DNA of 64,000 nt from Agromyces protaetiae (GTDB lineage Bacteria > Actinomycetota > Actinomycetes > Actinomycetales > Microbacteriaceae): the NCBI RefSeq assembly GCF_030866785.1, contig NZ_CP133018.1, positions 248,001 to 312,000 on the forward strand. Reading direction: 5' to 3'. This document shows, piece by piece, positions 7,888 through 15,632 of this stretch (position 1 is the stretch's first letter; the number at the start of each line of letters is the position of its first letter). The notes under the pieces were generated by a model. The model saw nothing but the letters and a program-made list of their open reading frames with translations, made no database searches and was not told the DNA's origin. The translations under genes and the position numbers were made by a program.

Positions 7888-10149
7888 ATGCACTACGGAC
7901 GCCCCCTGCAGTTCGGCACCTTCATCACGCCCTCGAACGATCCGCCCCAGGTCCCCGTGCAGCTGGCGCAGGTCGCCGAGGCGGCTGGATTCGACCTCGT
8001 CACCTTCCAGGACCACCCCTACCAACCGCGGTTCCACGACACGTGGACCCTGCTGACCTGGGTCGCCGCGTCGACCGAGCGCATCCGGGTCGCGGGCAAC
8101 GTGCTGAACGTGCCGCTGCAGCGGGAGCCCGCGGTCCTCGCGCGTGCCGCCGCGAGCCTCGATCTGCTCTCGGACGGGCGCTTCGAGCTGTCGCTCGGTG
8201 CGGGCGGCTTCTGGGACGCGATCGAGGCGATCGGCGGTCGACGGCTCACGCCGGGCCAGGCGGTGGACGCGCTCGCCGAGGCCATCGAGATCATCCGCGG
8301 CACGTGGGACGCGGGCAACCGCGAGCGGTTCGTGGTCGACGGCGAGTACTACCGGGTCGACGGTGCGAAGCGCGGGCCGGCGCCCGCGCACGACATCCCG
8401 ATCTGGATCGGGGCCCTGAAGCCGCGCATGCTGCGCCTCATCGGCCGGGTCGGCGACGGCTGGCTGCCGTCGCTCGCGTACGTGCAGGATGGGGAGTACG
8501 CGCGCTCGGCCGCCGTCATCGACGAGGCCGCAGTCCGGGCCGGTCGCAATCCGGCCGAGATCCGCCGGCTGCTCAACGTGGCTGGCCGCTTCTCGGCTCG
8601 CGGCGGCGGCATGCTCGACGGCCCGCCCGAGCAGTGGGTCGAGCAGTTGCTGCCGCTCGCGGTCGAGGACGGCGTCGACACGTTCATCCTCGCGAGCGAC
8701 GACCCGCCGACCATGCAACGGTTCGCGGCCGAGGTGGCGCCCGCGCTGCGTGAGGCCGTCGCGCGGGAGGTCGGTGCCGGTGCGCCCGTGCGGATGCCTC
8801 GGTCGAGCATCGCGCTCGCGAAGCGGCGCGACGGCATCGACTACGACGCGCTGCCCGCCTCCCTCGCCGCCGAGGCGGTCGAGCCCGGAGACGCCGCTTT
8901 CGCACGGGTGCACTCGACGTACCTGCGTGGCGGTGCACCCGGCCTCGTGCTGCGGCCGGGGAACGCCTCGGAGGTCGCCGAGGCGGTCGCGTTCGCGCGC
9001 GAGCACACGCACGTCCCGCTCGGCATCCGCAGCGGCGGCCACGGCATCAGCGGTCGCTCCACGAACGACGGCGGGCTCGTGATCGACCTCTCGCGTCTGC
9101 GTGCCATGACGGTGCTCGACGAGGCCGCGCGACTGGTTCGCATCGAGCCCGGTGCGCGCTGGGCGGAGGTCGCGGCGTTCCTCGATCCGCATGGCTGGGC
9201 GCTCAGCTCAGGCGACTACGGCGGGGTCGGGGTCGGCGGGCTCGCGACCGCGGGCGGGATCGGATGGCTCGTGCGCGGGCACGGGCTCACGATCGACCAT
9301 CTCAGGGCGGTCGAGGTCGTCCTCGCCGACGGCTCCATCGTGCGTGCGAGCGCAGACGAGCGGCCCGAGCTGTTCTGGGCGATGCGCGGCGCGGGCGGCA
9401 ACATGGGCATCGCCACGGCCTTCGAGTTCGAGGTCGACGAGGTCGGTCAGGTCGGCTGGGCCCAGCTCGTGTTCGATGCGAGCGACACGGCCGGGTTCCT
9501 GCAGGCGTGGGGCGACTGGGTCGTCGACGCCCCGCGCGACGTCACGAGCTTCGCGCTCATCGGCGGCGCCCGGCCCGGGCAGCCGCGCTACGCGCAGATC
9601 ATGGCCATGATCGACTCGGCCGACCCCGACGTCGTCATCGAGCGCCTGCAGCCGCTCGCCGCGGCGGCCCACCTCGTCGACCAGGACGTGCGCATGACGA
9701 CCTATCGCGCGGTGATCTCCAACTCGAGCGACGCCATGCACGCGGGGCAGGGCGAGCCGCTCACGCGGTCCGGGCTCGTGGGCCGGATCACACCGGAGTT
9801 CGCGGCCGACGCGGCGCGATTCCTCGACTCGGGGGCGACGTACTTCTTCTCGATCCGTGCCGTCGGCGGCGCGGTGCACGATGTCGCCGCGGATGCGACC
9901 GCGTTCGCGCATCGCGACGCGGAGTTCTCGATCGCCGCGTTCGGCACCAGCGCGATGCGCACGAGCGAACGGTGGAACGAGCTCATCGCCCCGCATTCGA
10001 CCGGTGCGTACGTGAGCTTCGAGACCGAGCAGGGCTCGGAGGTGCTCGAGCAGGCGTTTCCCGCAGCGACGCTCGAACGCCTGCGGGCGATCAAGCGCGA
10101 GGTCGACCCGGGCAACCTGTTCCGCGACAACGCCAACGTCGGCGTCTGA
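7888..10149 (+). CDS. Fusion flavoprotein: luciferase-like (LLM) oxidoreductase plus BBE-type FAD-binding oxidase
   Basis: A 753-residue two-domain protein. Residues 1 to about 300 are a luciferase-like monooxygenase domain (FMN or F420 dependent), starting FGTFITPSND and containing ELSLGAGGFWDA and IPIWIGALKP. Residues about 340-753 are a PCMH-type FAD domain with SGGHGISGRS at about 380-389, whose His is the usual 8-alpha-histidyl FAD attachment residue, and a BBE C terminus ending NLFRDNANV. The ATG at 7888 has GGAG four bases upstream; in-frame ATG 7861 and TTG 7840 are less likely. The protein is probably repressed by the divergent HxlR. Substrate is unknown; enzymes of both families oxidise small organic molecules or antibiotics. 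Confidence 0.88.
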   Translation: MHYGRPLQFGTFITPSNDPPQVPVQLAQVAEAAGFDLVTFQDHPYQPRFHDTWTLLTWVAASTERIRVAGNVLNVPLQREPAVLARAAASLDLLSDGRFELSLGAGGFWDAIEAIGGRRLTPGQAVDALAEAIEIIRGTWDAGNRERFVVDGEYYRVDGAKRGPAPAHDIPIWIGALKPRMLRLIGRVGDGWLPSLAYVQDGEYARSAAVIDEAAVRAGRNPAEIRRLLNVAGRFSARGGGMLDGPPEQWVEQLLPLAVEDGVDTFILASDDPPTMQRFAAEVAPALREAVAREVGAGAPVRMPRSSIALAKRRDGIDYDALPASLAAEAVEPGDAAFARVHSTYLRGGAPGLVLRPGNASEVAEAVAFAREHTHVPLGIRSGGHGISGRSTNDGGLVIDLSRLRAMTVLDEAARLVRIEPGARWAEVAAFLDPHGWALSSGDYGGVGVGGLATAGGIGWLVRGHGLTIDHLRAVEVVLADGSIVRASADERPELFWAMRGAGGNMGIATAFEFEVDEVGQVGWAQLVFDASDTAGFLQAWGDWVVDAPRDVTSFALIGGARPGQPRYAQIMAMIDSADPDVVIERLQPLAAAAHLVDQDVRMTTYRAVISNSSDAMHAGQGEPLTRSGLVGRITPEFAADAARFLDSGATYFFSIRAVGGAVHDVAADATAFAHRDAEFSIAAFGTSAMRTSERWNELIAPHSTGAYVSFETEQGSEVLEQAFPAATLERLRAIKREVDPGNLFRDNANVGV

Positions 10150-10170
10150 CCGGGCCCGGTCGCGGCGGCC

Positions 10171-10362
10171 TCACCCGAGGTAGAGCCGGAGCTGCTCCTC
10201 GGTGACGCCGATGCCCGCATCGGACAAGCGCTGCCGCAGCAGCTCCTCCTCGTCGCCGGCGTGACCCATGCGCACGTCTTCCTGGACCTGCGCCAGGATG
10301 CCGCGGATCTTCTCCTCGCGCGTCGCCTCGGTGGCGCCTTCCTCGATCGGGCCGTCGGTCAT
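10171..10362 (-). CDS. Small acidic protein of unknown function
   Basis: A 63-residue protein rich in Glu and predicted helical, with no membrane segment. Start choice is firm: GGAGG lies five bases before the ATG at 10362. The sequence divides into a charged N terminus (EEGATEATREEK) and a helix-rich C terminus ending LRLYLG. No family recognised. It is convergent with the flavoprotein fusion. Confidence 0.65.
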   Translation of the reverse strand: MTDGPIEEGATEATREEKIRGILAQVQEDVRMGHAGDEEELLRQRLSDAGIGVTEEQLRLYLG

Positions 10363-10680
10363 GTCATCCTCCAGTGCGCTGGGCGAGCGGGCCGCGTACC
10401 GCGGCCCTTCCCCATCCTGGGCGCCCGGATCGACACGCGTCGAGCCGTTGACAGCGCGGGCGGTCGCACGCAACGGATGCCTCGGGCTCGGTGAACTGGC
10501 CCCCGAGGCATCCGTCACCGCGCCGTTCGCGATCGTGAGATGCGGACCGCCGGACGGCGTTCACCGCGCCGTCGAACGGGCTTCTCCTCCACGCAACCTC
10601 CCCCCGAAAGGGTGACAAACGCGGCGTCCCGGCGCCGCGTCACTACGCAAGAGACCCCTTACGGAACGGAAGAGGAATCC
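10363..10680. other. 318-bp gene-free region upstream of alkaline phosphatase
   Basis: No plausible gene on either strand. It holds the divergent control region: a 32-bp imperfect palindrome at 10612-10643 (GTGAC outer arms at 10612-10616 and 10639-10643; GCGGCG pairing with CGCCGC inside), preceded by a CCC/GGG mini-hairpin around 10602-10612. GAGGCATCC-type signature words occur at about 10475 and 10505. Confidence 0.5.
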
Positions 10681-12555
10681 ATGAGCGCGAACACGTTCGG
10701 GCCCGCGCGGCGCCTGATCGTCCTCGGCACGGTGGCGGGCGTCGCCATCGGCGTCGTCCCCGTCGCGGCGTCGGCAGAGCCGGCCGAGGCTTCGGTCCCC
10801 AAGAACGTCATCGTCCTGATCTCGGACGGCGGCGGGTACAACCAGTTCGACGCGGCGCGTCTCTACGACGCCGGTGCGAGCTACCAGCAGGTCACGGTGG
10901 ACCCCGCGACCGGCGTCGTCGAGCACACGCCCGGCACGGCCAGCCAGGTCTACGACTCGTGGCCGATCCAGCTCGGGCAGTCGCACTACTCGGCCAACGG
11001 CCGCGCGAGCTACAGCCCCGAGTCGGCGTGGGGCTCGTTCGACTGGGTCGCCTCGGGGGCGACGGACTCGGCCGCAGCCGGGACCGCGCTCGGCACCGGC
11101 GTCAAGACCAACAACGGCGTGCTCGGCCAGCGGCCGAGCGGCGAGCAGCTCCTCACGCTCGGCGAGCAGGCGCAAGCCGTCGGCAAGAAGGTCGGGCTCG
11201 TCACGGACGTGCCGTTCAACCACGCCACCCCGGCCGGATTCATCGCGCACAACGACAACCGCAACGACTACCACGGTCTCGCGACCGAGATGATCGACTC
11301 CGGGGCGGACGTGCTCATCGGTGGCGGTCACCCGAACTACACCGACGCGAACGCGCCGCGTGCGTCGCACTTCGGCCAGGGCTCGTGGATCTCCCAAGCC
11401 GACTTCGAGCGGGTGACCACGGGTCAGACCGACTTCACCTACATCGAGAGCAAGGCGCAGTTCGACGCGGTCGCGAGCGGCACCGACGTGCCCGAGAAGC
11501 TCTTCGGCCTCGCCCGCGTCGCCGAGACCTTCCAGTACAACCGGCCGGGCCTCGCGAACGACGAGGTGCTGCCCTACACCGACCCGGCCAACACGGACGT
11601 GCCGTCGCTCGAGACGGCCGCGGACGCCGCGCTGAACGTGCTCGAGGGTGACGAGGGCTTCTTCCTCATGGTCGAGGCCGGTGCGGTCGACTGGGCCGGT
11701 CACGCCAACCAGACGACGCGCATCGTCGAGGAGCAGCAGTCGTTCAACGCCGCGGTCGAGACCGTGAACGAGTGGGTCGAGACCAACAGCAGCTGGGATG
11801 AGACCCTCGTCATCGTGACCGCCGACCACGAGACCGGCTACCTCGCCGGCCCGGGCGCCGGCGCTGAGACGGGCTGGACCCCGCTGACCGGGCAGGCGGG
11901 CGCACTGCCCGAGGTGTCGTGGCACTCGGGCGGGCACACCAACGCCCTCGTCCCGGTGTACGCCAAGGGCGCGGGCTCCGAGGTCCTCGACGCGCGCGCG
12001 ACCAACTGGGACTCGGTGCGCGGCGCCTACCTCGACAACACCGACATCGGTGAGGCGATCTTCGATCTTCTGGGCCACGCGGCCCCGGAGTCGGAGTCGG
12101 CGCTCGGCATCGAGGCATCCGTCCCCCTGCCCGCATCGGGCGGCGTGCTCAGCCTCGCCCTCCCGGCGACCGAGGAGCCGGTCGCCTTCGCGGGCGACGC
12201 GGCCGCGCAGAACGCCGTGCTCCCCGAGATCGTCGTGAGCGACACCCGCAACGAGGCGCAGGCGCAGGGCAAGGGCTGGACCCTCGCGGGCTCGGCGACC
12301 GACTTCGTGGCTGGGAACCGCTCGTTCGGTGCCGAGCACCTCGCGTGGGCCCCGCGCGTCGTGAGCTCGGACGCAGGAGCCGTCGCCGGCGGCGAGGCGA
12401 CGCTCGACGCGCCCGCGACCCTCGCCGACGCCGACCGCGTGAACCGCGTCGGCGCCACCGTGGTCTCGGCCGACCTCGCGCTCACCGTGCCGTCGGAGGC
12501 CAAGAGCGGCCGGTACGGCAGCGAGATCACGCTCACCCTCTTCCCGAAGGACTGA
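10681..12555 (+). CDS. Secreted alkaline phosphatase (PhoA superfamily)
   Basis: A 624-residue exported phosphomonoesterase. The signal peptide ends near ASAEP (about residue 36). VIVLISDGGG supplies the first metal-binding Asp; ATDSAAAGTA contains the nucleophilic serine, about residue 130; VEAGAVDWAGHANQ, VTADHETG and SWHSGGHTN supply the remaining metal ligands. The last 130 residues or so, after the catalytic domain, form an extra beta-rich, Ala/Glu-rich extension not needed for the fold. The start has AGAGGA upstream. A palindromic upstream element suggests regulation, plausibly phosphate-dependent, but no Pho box was recognised. Confidence 0.88.
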   Translation: MSANTFGPARRLIVLGTVAGVAIGVVPVAASAEPAEASVPKNVIVLISDGGGYNQFDAARLYDAGASYQQVTVDPATGVVEHTPGTASQVYDSWPIQLGQSHYSANGRASYSPESAWGSFDWVASGATDSAAAGTALGTGVKTNNGVLGQRPSGEQLLTLGEQAQAVGKKVGLVTDVPFNHATPAGFIAHNDNRNDYHGLATEMIDSGADVLIGGGHPNYTDANAPRASHFGQGSWISQADFERVTTGQTDFTYIESKAQFDAVASGTDVPEKLFGLARVAETFQYNRPGLANDEVLPYTDPANTDVPSLETAADAALNVLEGDEGFFLMVEAGAVDWAGHANQTTRIVEEQQSFNAAVETVNEWVETNSSWDETLVIVTADHETGYLAGPGAGAETGWTPLTGQAGALPEVSWHSGGHTNALVPVYAKGAGSEVLDARATNWDSVRGAYLDNTDIGEAIFDLLGHAAPESESALGIEASVPLPASGGVLSLALPATEEPVAFAGDAAAQNAVLPEIVVSDTRNEAQAQGKGWTLAGSATDFVAGNRSFGAEHLAWAPRVVSSDAGAVAGGEATLDAPATLADADRVNRVGATVVSADLALTVPSEAKSGRYGSEITLTLFPKD

Positions 12556-12597
12556 CCGTCCCGACGGCGTGAGGCGGCGCGGCGTCAGCCGCACCGC

Positions 12598-12634
12598 ACC
12601 GGCGGCCCTCCGGCGTATCAGGGGGGCCGCCGGT
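12598..12634 (+). terminator. Hairpin terminator after alkaline phosphatase
   Basis: ACCGGCGGCC at 12598-12607 pairs perfectly with GGCCGCCGGT at 12625-12634 and the stem extends imperfectly inward. There is no U-tract, as is usual in high-GC actinobacteria. Confidence 0.7.
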
Positions 12635-12707
12635 CCCGTCGTCCCGAATCCGCTTGCCGTTTCTGCGTTCCGCCTGCTGCTTCAGGTCTTCATGTAAGGA
12701 CTTCCGC

Positions 12708-13802
12708 GTGCCAGTCACCTCCCGTCTTTCCCGCTTCGCCGAGCGGATGTCTCGGCGGCGCGCGGCGCCCGGCCGCGGCCTGCGCATCGCGGCCGTCGCG
12801 GCCCTTGCGGTCGCCGGCGTCGCAGCTGTCGCGCCCGTCGCTGCTGCCGTGCCCGTCGCTGCTGCCGTGCCGGTCGCTGCCGCCGTGCCGGTCGCTGCTG
12901 CCGTGCCCGGCGCGACCACGGCGCAGACCGCGGCCTCCGCCGCGCAGTGGACCGTCGCGCCTGCCGACGCGGCGGGGCCCGACGGGCGCATCTCACTGCG
13001 GCACGTGGTCGAACCCGGGGCCGCGGTCGAGGACGCGATCGCCGTGACCAACCTCGGTACGGAGTCCGCGCGTTTCGCCGTGGTCGGCGGCGACGGTGTC
13101 GTGGCGGCGGACGGCGCGTTCGACCTCGCCGCCGGCGAGCCGGCCGAGGCCGGCACCTGGCTGACGATCGACGGCCTCGACGCCGGGCAGATCGAGGTGC
13201 CCGCGGGCGAGAGCCGTGTGCTTCCGGTGCGCATCGAGGTGCCGGCGGATGCGACGCCGGGCGACCATCCGGCGGGCATCGTCGTCGGCCTCTCGCGCGC
13301 CGACGACGGCGTCACCGTCACCAATCGTGTCGGGGTGCGCGTGCACCTGCGCGTAGCCGGCGACCTCGCGCCCGCGCTCGACGTCTCCGAGGTGACGACC
13401 TCGTTCACCCCGTCACTGATCCCGTTCGCGCCCGGTACGCTCCGGGTCGAGCTCGATGTCGTCAACGTCGGCAATACGCGGCTCGGCGCGGTCGCCGCCG
13501 CACGGGCCTTCGGCGCCGAGACCGCCTCGACCGACCCGTCGGCGCCGACCGAACTGTTGCCGGGCGACGCGTCGACGGTCGTGCTCGAGAGCGTGGCCTG
13601 GCCCGTAATGCTCCTCGGCGGCGAGGTGACCGTGCAGCCGGTGGTGCTCGGCGACGACGGGATCTCCTCACCCGAGCCGGTCGCGGCCTCGTTCAGCCAC
13701 CCGGCCGTCTCGTGGACCGGCCTCGCGCTGATCGTGCTGATCGCCGGAGCGATCGTGGTCGTCGTGCGCCGCCGCCGGCGCGGTGATCAGGAGCCTGGGT
13801 GA
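12708..13802 (+). CDS. Membrane-anchored surface protein, DUF916-like
   Basis: A 364-residue protein. It starts at GTG 12708, with AAGGA seven bases upstream. A long N-terminal signal segment is followed immediately by four PVAAAV repeats. The ectodomain has two beta-sandwich-like parts: AVEDAIAVTNLG ... VPAGESRVLPVRIEVPAD resembles the DUF916 / WxL-interacting fold; the second part ends SSPEPVAASF. A single C-terminal transmembrane helix (about 336-356) is followed by an RRRRR cytoplasmic stop. This gives a type I membrane protein facing outside. Such proteins often partner with surface polymers or fimbria-like proteins, but no partner is adjacent. Confidence 0.72.
   Translation: MPVTSRLSRFAERMSRRRAAPGRGLRIAAVAALAVAGVAAVAPVAAAVPVAAAVPVAAAVPVAAAVPGATTAQTAASAAQWTVAPADAAGPDGRISLRHVVEPGAAVEDAIAVTNLGTESARFAVVGGDGVVAADGAFDLAAGEPAEAGTWLTIDGLDAGQIEVPAGESRVLPVRIEVPADATPGDHPAGIVVGLSRADDGVTVTNRVGVRVHLRVAGDLAPALDVSEVTTSFTPSLIPFAPGTLRVELDVVNVGNTRLGAVAAARAFGAETASTDPSAPTELLPGDASTVVLESVAWPVMLLGGEVTVQPVVLGDDGISSPEPVAASFSHPAVSWTGLALIVLIAGAIVVVVRRRRRGDQEPG
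12834..12905 (+). repeat. 4 x 18-bp tandem repeat in signal-peptide region
   Basis: Units start at 12834, 12852, 12870 and 12888; consensus CCCGTCGCTGCTGCCGTG with one to three changes. Each encodes PVAAAV, in frame, at the end of the hydrophobic signal segment, so copy-number change would alter the length of the export signal without frameshift. Confidence 0.9.
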
Positions 13803-13868
13803 CGCACCGTGACGAGTTCCCGCACCCGTCACGGAATGCGCTCGCTGCCCGATGCGTTGCCGACCCTC

Positions 13869-14522
13869 ATGACCAAGACACGATTCGGAATCATCGGCGC
13901 GGGCCACATCGGGTCCGCCCTCGCGCGGAAGCTCGGCGAGCTCGGCTACGACGTGGTGCTCAGCAACTCGCGTGGGCCAGAGACACTGGCGGACCTCGTC
14001 GACGAGCTCGGGCCGCGGGTCACCGCGGCGACCGCGGAGGAGGCCGGCGCGGCGGGTGACGTCGTGGTCGTGACCGTCCCGCTGAAGGCGCTCGCCGAGG
14101 TGCCGGTCGAGCCGCTCGCGGGCAAGATCGTGCTCGACACGAACAACTACTACTGGGAGCGCGACGGGCGCATCCCCGCGCTCGACGAGGGCCGTGCGAC
14201 GACCTCGGGTCTGCTGCAGGCGCACCTGCCCGAGTCGAAGGTGGCCAAGGCGTTCAACCACATCCTGTCGAGCGACATCGGGACGAGCGGGGCGCCAGCG
14301 GGGACGCCCGACCGGCGCGCGCTCGCGACCGCGAGCGACTTCGACGAGGCCGCCGAGTTCGTGGCGCGGCTCTACGACGAGTTCGGGTTCGACACCGTGA
14401 ACGTCGGGCCGCTGTCGGAGAGCTGGCGCGTCGAGCGCGACCGGCCGGCGTACGTCGTGCGTCAGAATCGCGAGGAGCTGGAGGCGAACCTCGCCCGCGC
14501 GGAGCGATCCGACGCCGCCTGA
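13869..14522 (+). CDS. NAD(P)-binding oxidoreductase, F420-dependent NADP reductase-like
   Basis: A 217-residue Rossmann protein. FGIIGAGHIGSALARKL at residues 6-22 is the dinucleotide-binding GxGxxG element; VVVTVPLKAL follows at the fourth strand, and KAFNHILSSDIG resembles the NADP-reductase/F420 family substrate loop. The family reduces or oxidises F420 or related cofactors with NADP; the natural reaction here is inferred only from family. An open frame runs 60 bases further upstream, but the ATG at 13869 begins exactly at the conserved domain. A strong hairpin follows the stop. Confidence 0.75.
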   Translation: MTKTRFGIIGAGHIGSALARKLGELGYDVVLSNSRGPETLADLVDELGPRVTAATAEEAGAAGDVVVVTVPLKALAEVPVEPLAGKIVLDTNNYYWERDGRIPALDEGRATTSGLLQAHLPESKVAKAFNHILSSDIGTSGAPAGTPDRRALATASDFDEAAEFVARLYDEFGFDTVNVGPLSESWRVERDRPAYVVRQNREELEANLARAERSDAA

Positions 14523-14529
14523 TCCGCCG

Positions 14530-14570
14530 CCCGCCGACACGCGCGTCCGCCAGGCCCGCCTGTCGGCGGG
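14530..14570 (+). terminator. Hairpin terminator
   Basis: CCCGCCGACA at 14530-14539 is perfectly complementary to TGTCGGCGGG at 14561-14570, with a 21-base loop, directly after the preceding stop codon. Confidence 0.75.
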
Positions 14571-14588
14571 GCATGATCGACTCGTCGC

Positions 14589-15398
14589 ATGGGATTCGAC
14601 TCCACCTTCCTCGGCCTCGACGCGGCCATGCCGCGGGTGTCCCCGGCCCAGGTCGACGCGTGCGTCGAGCTCGAGTACGTGCACTTCACGGTCGTGCTCG
14701 ACACCGTGCGCCGGTTCGCGCGGGTGACGGGCGTCAATCTCGACGGCGCCGAGCTCGTCGATGTCCCACGCGTCGGCGACCGATGGGCGCTCGACGAGCG
14801 GGTGCCGGCCGATCAGCAGGCGGGCCCCGAGATCTACGCCGCGAACGACCTCGACCGCGGGCATCTTGTGCGGCGCCGCGACCCCGTGTGGGGTGCGCCC
14901 GCGGTCGCGGCCCGCGCGAACGCCGACACGTTCCGGTACCCGAACGCGGCCCCGCAGGCCTCGGGCTTCAATCAGTCGAAGGCACTCTGGCTCGGCCTCG
15001 AAGACCACGTGCTGGCGTTCGCCGATGCGAACGGGCTCCGGCTCTCGGTGTTCACGGCCCCGGTGCTCGAGCCGGGCGACCCGGCCTACCGTGGCATCCG
15101 TATCCCGCTGCGCTTCTGGAAGGTCGCGGCGTGGCGCGACGGCGACGAGCTCGCAGCCGCCGGGTTCGTGCTGGATCAGGCGCCGCTGGTCGAGGCAGCC
15201 GACCTGGGCCCGACCGCGGCGGGCCGGGCCGGTGTGCCGGCGCTCGGGCCGTTCCGCACCTTCCAGGTGCCGATCGCGGATGTCGCGGCGCTCACGGGGC
15301 TCGCCATGCCCGAGCTGATCGACGCCGATCGATTCCCGCCGACCCTCCTCCCGGCCGGCTGGCGTGCGCTGGCCGAACCCGCCGACCTTCTGCTCTGA
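14589..15398 (+). CDS. DNA/RNA non-specific endonuclease (NUC1/EndA-like)
   Basis: A 269-residue protein with the family hallmark DRGHLVRR, whose His (about residue 92) is the general base, and YPNAAPQASGFNQSKALW, whose Asn (about 128) coordinates the single Mg ion. Enzymes of this family cut single- and double-stranded DNA and RNA. Most are exported, often with a dedicated inhibitor. Here no signal peptide or membrane segment is visible in the N terminus MGFDSTFLGLDAAMPRVS and no inhibitor-like gene is adjacent. Either export is unconventional or activity is restrained in the cytoplasm. The start follows a TCGACT hexamer by six bases, suggesting a leaderless mRNA. Confidence 0.83.
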   Translation: MGFDSTFLGLDAAMPRVSPAQVDACVELEYVHFTVVLDTVRRFARVTGVNLDGAELVDVPRVGDRWALDERVPADQQAGPEIYAANDLDRGHLVRRRDPVWGAPAVAARANADTFRYPNAAPQASGFNQSKALWLGLEDHVLAFADANGLRLSVFTAPVLEPGDPAYRGIRIPLRFWKVAAWRDGDELAAAGFVLDQAPLVEAADLGPTAAGRAGVPALGPFRTFQVPIADVAALTGLAMPELIDADRFPPTLLPAGWRALAEPADLLL

Positions 15399-15401
15399 CG
15401 C

Positions 15402-15576
15402 GAACCGTCATCCCCACGTCGGTGAGGACGGGAATCGTCGTCCCGACGTCCGTGAGGACGGGAATCGTCCATGTTCCCGGCTCAGACTCGACGAATGTCG
15501 TCCTCACGGACGTGGGGTGGACGAGTGTCGTCCTCACGCGCACGGGGGCTGGACGCGTGTCGTCCTCATCGGTGAG
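15402..15576. repeat. Clustered direct and inverted intergenic repeats
   Basis: Two 29-bp direct copies (15402-15430 and 15432-15460, plus a partial third from 15462) share CGTGAGGACG-type cores. They face three inverted copies beginning near 15499, 15529 and 15561 (each CGTCCTCA...). CCCCACGTC at 15412-15420 and following bases pair with 15499-15517 over 19 positions with one mismatch. The cluster fills the gap between two codirectional genes. Confidence 0.85.
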
Positions 15577-15632
15577 TCGGGGTGCGCCGCCGAGGCTGGC
15601 CGCGGCGCCCGCGCGGTGCCAGAGTATGCGGC

